Assembly (NCBI GenBank): GCA_017431785.1
Contig: JAFRKJ010000008.1
Coordinates: 62,001 to 126,000 of the forward strand
Direction: 5' to 3'
Origin: Bacillota bacterium
GTDB taxonomy: Bacteria > Bacillota > Clostridia > Peptostreptococcales > Anaerovoracaceae
DNA length: 64,000 bases
In this document: positions 60,549-64,000 of the stretch, one piece after another
Layout: each line of letters begins with the position of its first letter
Numbering within the stretch: the first letter of the stretch is position 1
Program-made: the position numbers and the translations under genes
Notes under the pieces: model-generated
What the model saw: the letters and a program-made list of their open reading frames with translations, nothing else
What the model was told of the DNA's origin: nothing
Databases searched by the model: none

Positions 60549-61547
60549 TCAGAACCATAGACGTGGGAGGATGCGGTGTTCGATGATGCTGCTGATTTTT
60601 TCTGTTGTGTCTATGTCTTGTTCAAAAGTCTCTATAAGATTTCCGGTATTTACAGTCCTTGTGTAATTCATGATTGATATTCTTTCAGAACTGTTGCATC
60701 GGTATATAAAGTCATCCATAAGGCCTTCGTGTTCCCAGATTATGATAGTACCGTCCGCCAGCATAATCATAAAGTCATTGAACAGTTCCACTGTTCCATC
60801 ATAGGGGTCATAAGTTCTCCAAATTGATCCTCGCGAATTCAACCACTCCAGTTCAGCAGGAACAAACCATTGTGTAGTATTATTTCGCACGACAAACAGC
60901 TGTCCTTTCAAACTCCCTTTTTTAGTGAGCTGTTCTTTTAATATATCAACGAAAGGTCGTACATATATAATGTTCTGTTCCTCGTAGTGATAGGGGACGG
61001 CAAGCGAAATAAACCCATTTGTGATGTCTCGTTCGGATTTTGATCTTACTGGTTCTCCCAAAACTGTAGTAATAGGTGAGGCTGGGTCTATGTATTTTTT
61101 CTGATAATCACTTCTGAACCAATTATATTGCTTGCCAGTTAAAACGATTTTTGAAAGATCCAGATTGCCTTGTTCAAACAGTGTGACGGTTTTTTGAAGC
61201 CTTTTTAGCAATGATTGTCTTCGGCGAATATCACTGGGTTTGACGGAGTTGCTGAGTTCTAGAATCTGTTGAAGTAATTGAAGATATCTTCTGCGCGCAA
61301 GCGAGTGAACTTTGTTGTCTTTTGAGGAAATATAGCATTGCTTGCCGTTGACAACAGCGTGAAATACAACCACGCCATTAGAATTTGAAATATAAATTTT
61401 ATTAGAAGGAAGACTGTTGAGTGTGTTCGTAATTCTTTTAATAGAGACTTCGGCATCTGGAATATGTAGTAAAGCTTTCTCAATAGAAACAGAGAAAGCA
61501 CTTGCAGTAATAATTGATTCGTTTTTCTCAACACCCTTTTTATTCAT
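60549..61547 (-). CDS. Putative PD-(D/E)XK nuclease-like protein of unknown role
   Basis: A 332-residue protein, without membrane span, from a family I know only as hypothetical proteins of Clostridia. Its core is PVRSKSERDITNGFISLAVPYHYEEQ near residue 155, then FVDIL, and GTIIIWEHEGLMDDFIYR near residue 270 with NLIETFEQD. In relatives the D, E and basic residues of these blocks suggest a nuclease fold. Base composition is clearly more AT-rich than the neighbours, with rarer codons, suggesting transfer. The start is uncertain: the ATG at 61547 begins MNKKGVEKNE, with a weak ribosome site; 61661 is possible. It could be a defence component or remnant. Confidence 0.5.
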   Translation of the reverse strand: MNKKGVEKNESIITASAFSVSIEKALLHIPDAEVSIKRITNTLNSLPSNKIYISNSNGVVVFHAVVNGKQCYISSKDNKVHSLARRRYLQLLQQILELSNSVKPSDIRRRQSLLKRLQKTVTLFEQGNLDLSKIVLTGKQYNWFRSDYQKKYIDPASPITTVLGEPVRSKSERDITNGFISLAVPYHYEEQNIIYVRPFVDILKEQLTKKGSLKGQLFVVRNNTTQWFVPAELEWLNSRGSIWRTYDPYDGTVELFNDFMIMLADGTIIIWEHEGLMDDFIYRCNSSERISIMNYTRTVNTGNLIETFEQDIDTTEKISSIIEHRILPRLWF

Positions 61548-61887
61548 GGACTGATCCCATAGTGAAAATGATATAATTAACAAATATGTAATTATTTTAC
61601 ATATATTAAACTGCGACGTCAATACAATAAAACGAAATGTATTAGTTATTTCTATATACATTTCCTTTTCTAATAGTATTGTTTAGAATCAACGCCTGTA
61701 CACCTGTTATAACGGGAGATGATTTAGATTTTGTTAGAAATACTTATGAATCATACGATTAACTAAGCTTTTTGCAGTTGATGATGTGCATCGAAAGGCT
61801 TCAAACCGATGTTTATATTAGATAATCATTACTTGTTAGTATTTTCTAATGGTTTTCGCTCATAACGAATGCGAACCGTACCTAAGA
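61548..61887. other. AT-rich intergenic stretch between the nuclease-like gene and trkH
   Basis: About 340 bases that are AT-rich up to 61850. I find no open frame with a ribosome site, no tRNA or clear hairpin terminator, and no repeat. It may be a flank of the acquired gene. Confidence 0.6.
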
Positions 61888-63357
61888 TCAGTGGCCGCGT
61901 CTCCAGAAGTTGCGTGTGAACAGGATGATGATGGTGAACAGTTCCAGTCTTCCAATGATCATGAGTGCACTGAGGTAGATCTTCAGGCCAGGATGGAAGA
62001 AGGAGAAGTTGCCCATAGAAGCTCCGTAACCGAAGGACGCTCCGGTGTTGGAGAGCATGCAGATGGTCGAAGTGAAGCTGGTCTCCATGTCGAGCCCCTG
62101 CAGTGAGAGGACGAGACCGGAGAACAGGAACAGACCTGCGAATGTGAACAAGAAAACTGTTATGCTCGATACGACCGGTGCAGAGATGGCGCTCTTGCCG
62201 AGCTTGACTGCAACGATGGAACGAGGGTGGACTCTGCGCACACATCCGCGTGCAATCATCTTGAGCATAACAAGAATACGAACGACCTTGATGGAACCCG
62301 CCGTCGATGCGGAGCAGCCACCGATGAACATGATCATGAGCAATATCAGCTGGCATATGGTTGGCCAGGTCAAATAAGGCGTTCTGGTATAGCCGGCTGT
62401 CGTCGCGAAGCTGACTACCTGGAAGAAGGAATCACGAAGCGCAGGACCAACTCCTTCATGCTTGAAGTAGATCAGGCCGCTGGTGCAGATGATCGTTGCG
62501 CCGGCAATGATGATACCGTAGGCGCGCAGCTCGAGATCCTTCAGCAGATAAGAAGGTTTGCCTGTCAGCGCATAGTGATACAGAACGAAGTTGACCGCCG
62601 CGAGCAGACAGAAGATGGAGATCACGAGCTCGATATAAACACTTCCGTAGTAAGCGATGCCTTGTGGGTGGACGAGAAGTCCGCCGGTGCTGATGCTTCC
62701 GAGCGTTGTGATGACACCGTCATAGAGCGGCATCTTACCTGAAAGCATGAGCAGCAGAAATTCTATGACAGTGAAAGAAAAATAAGTCAGGTATAGTGCC
62801 TTTGCAGAATCGCTCATACGTACGGTTGTCTTCTCCATGACCGGACCGGGCATTTCTGCGCGGGCGATGACCTGCCCGTTGATGCCGAGTGCCGGAAGGA
62901 GTGAAATGATAAATACAAGAATACCCATGCCGCCGAGCCAATGGGAAATGGCTTTCCACAGCAGGAGGGCGCGGTTTGTCACTCCGTGTACGGCAACGGT
63001 ACAGCCTGTCGTCGTAAACCCGGACGTCGATTCAAAGAAAGCATCGACATAGTTATCGAGGAATCCCGACAATAAGTACGGGAAGGCGCCCACAATGGAA
63101 GCGATGATCCAGCAGAGGGCAACAACAAGGTAGCCCTCTCTGGCACCAAACCGTGAACGTCCAGTCTTGATGAACGTGGTCATAAAAATACCCAGAGCGA
63201 GGGTGAACGGTGCGCAGATCCTAAATGCAAAGGCAATATCTCCGTCATGGACAACTTCTGCGTAGATCCAAGGGAAAACCTCCGCGACACCGATAATCAA
63301 CATGATGAATCCTATGATCCGGAATATTGCTCTGTAGTTTGTTACTTTTGTTTCCAT
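61888..63357 (-). CDS. trkH: TrkH-family potassium uptake protein (copy 1)
   Basis: Potassium-translocating membrane subunit, 489 residues, about ten spans and four pore loops. The selectivity-filter glycines are visible in FTTTGCTV, SISTGGLLV, FATTAGYT and SNTGASFG. The motif IGGCSASTAGSIKVVRILV near residue 340 is the conserved ring-binding region. It starts with ATG directly after the stop of another TrkH gene (TAGATG) with GGAGG 9 bases ahead, so translation is coupled. The regulatory TrkA subunit is not in the window but may lie further upstream. Confidence 0.92.
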   Translation of the reverse strand: METKVTNYRAIFRIIGFIMLIIGVAEVFPWIYAEVVHDGDIAFAFRICAPFTLALGIFMTTFIKTGRSRFGAREGYLVVALCWIIASIVGAFPYLLSGFLDNYVDAFFESTSGFTTTGCTVAVHGVTNRALLLWKAISHWLGGMGILVFIISLLPALGINGQVIARAEMPGPVMEKTTVRMSDSAKALYLTYFSFTVIEFLLLMLSGKMPLYDGVITTLGSISTGGLLVHPQGIAYYGSVYIELVISIFCLLAAVNFVLYHYALTGKPSYLLKDLELRAYGIIIAGATIICTSGLIYFKHEGVGPALRDSFFQVVSFATTAGYTRTPYLTWPTICQLILLMIMFIGGCSASTAGSIKVVRILVMLKMIARGCVRRVHPRSIVAVKLGKSAISAPVVSSITVFLFTFAGLFLFSGLVLSLQGLDMETSFTSTICMLSNTGASFGYGASMGNFSFFHPGLKIYLSALMIIGRLELFTIIILFTRNFWRRGH

Positions 63358-64000
63358 CTAATGAGCCCTCCAGAATCCAGGTGTCAGCATGACAAGAATC
63401 GTATAAAACTCAAGTCTGCCGGCGATCATGATAAACGACATGAATATTTTGGTCAGTATGCTGAAATCCCCAAAGTTTCCATTGATTCCGATCCATCCGA
63501 AGCACGGTCCTACGTTGTTCATCAGCGAGAAGGTTGCCGTGAAGCAGTCCACCATCGGAATATTCTCCAGCGCCATGACAAAAGCACCGATGAAGGCAAT
63601 GATGACGAAGAGGAACATGTGATTGGAAACGGCTGATACCGTATCGTTTGGAAGATCTTTGTGGTTTAGTTTTACAGGTTTGATTACGTTTGCATGCAGC
63701 CTTGTCTGAATACCGTGAAGAACAAGTTTTCCAAGCACAACCAGACGGACGACTTTGTTGCCGCTGCTTGTCGAGGAAGAACAGCCTCCGATGATCATGA
63801 GCATAACAAGCAGCATCTGCGCAAAGGCAGGCCACAGGGTATAGTTATCAGATACAAATCCAGTTGTGGTCAGCATGGATACGACCATGAATGCTGAGTT
63901 TGCCGCTTCGCCTGGATGTGACCAACCGGTCTCAATGAAGAACAGTCCCGCAAATACAAGTACAAAGGCAATTAGCATGATGCCCCAGTAAGCCATGAAC
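63358..64000 (-). CDS. trkH: TrkH-family potassium uptake protein (copy 2, C-terminal part; start beyond right edge)
   Basis: The visible 213 residues are the last third of a second, distinct TrkH: filter loops LTTTGFVSDNY and MNNVGPCFGWIG, and IGGCSSSTSSGNKVVRLVV. The frame runs off the right edge of the window. It differs greatly from the copy downstream, so this is a tandem pair of paralogues rather than a recent duplication. The stop abuts the next gene's start. Confidence 0.88.
   Translation of the reverse strand, partial: FMAYWGIMLIAFVLVFAGLFFIETGWSHPGEAANSAFMVVSMLTTTGFVSDNYTLWPAFAQMLLVMLMIIGGCSSSTSSGNKVVRLVVLGKLVLHGIQTRLHANVIKPVKLNHKDLPNDTVSAVSNHMFLFVIIAFIGAFVMALENIPMVDCFTATFSLMNNVGPCFGWIGINGNFGDFSILTKIFMSFIMIAGRLEFYTILVMLTPGFWRAH

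Overview
The window looks like chromosome from an anaerobic, fermentative Firmicute of the class Clostridia, with mid-range GC. The evidence is an [FeFe] hydrogenase with its maturases, a CoA-transferase, a membrane pyrophosphatase, superoxide reductase in place of superoxide dismutase, a clostripain-type protease, strong AGGAGG ribosome sites on nearly every gene, and no respiratory chain. A family such as Anaerovoracaceae (old Family XIII) would fit, but I cannot prove it from the sequence. No phage, IS element or CRISPR array is present. Most of the window is ordinary core and metabolic DNA with a few accessory insertions.

Layout. 1-5.5 kb (minus strand): hydrogenase operon with a GltD-like/NuoF-like fusion, hydA, hydG and hydE (hydE is cut by the left edge). 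It starts at a promoter with a perfect cre-like site upstream. 5.7-9 kb: tRNA-Val, an Rrf2 regulator and, divergent from it, a metY-cysK sulfur operon. Paired Rrf2-type operators lie between them, and the metY leader holds a Cys-Cys leader peptide and a terminator/antiterminator. 9-20 kb: molybdenum hydroxylase region. Two MOP-type molybdenum oxidoreductases face each other across a ThiF/MoeB-like and MoaD-like pair, with a cysteine desulfurase, a His-rich orphan protein and a CoA-transferase on the far side. 20-24.3 kb: a YgjV-like protein, a 71-residue membrane peptide, an NCS1 nucleobase-type permease and a YtcJ-like amidohydrolase, probably N-heterocycle uptake and hydrolysis.

24.4-29.6 kb (minus): pepD dipeptidase, YfcC transporter and proB-proA. 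29.7-31.1 kb: a decayed DUF1848 gene and then the most unusual element, seven copies of a 55-bp repeat transcribed from the minus strand between a plausible promoter and a strong terminator. No protein explains it. 31.2-41.7 kb: zincin, ilvE, RibD-like reductase, DUF2804, HD hydrolase, cysteine hydrolase, NhaC antiporter, aldehyde dehydrogenase and a membrane-anchored clostripain-family protease. 41.7-48.8 kb: SH3b lipoprotein, flavin reductase, two DMT transporters, bioY, an FTR-like protein with superoxide reductase, PAP2 phosphatase and a 2-hydroxyacid dehydrogenase.

48.8-60.5 kb (plus): rdgB, yihY, hom, a SEC-C protein and rpoN, then the glycolytic run gap-pgk-tpiA-eno, secG and hppA. 60.5-64 kb (minus): an AT-rich, probably acquired PD-(D/E)XK-like gene and two tandem TrkH potassium-transport genes, the first cut by the right edge.

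The genes describe an amino-acid- and peptide-using fermenter. It disposes of electrons as H2, makes cysteine, proline and branched-chain amino acids, conserves energy through pyrophosphate and ion gradients, and runs molybdenum hydroxylases of unknown substrate.
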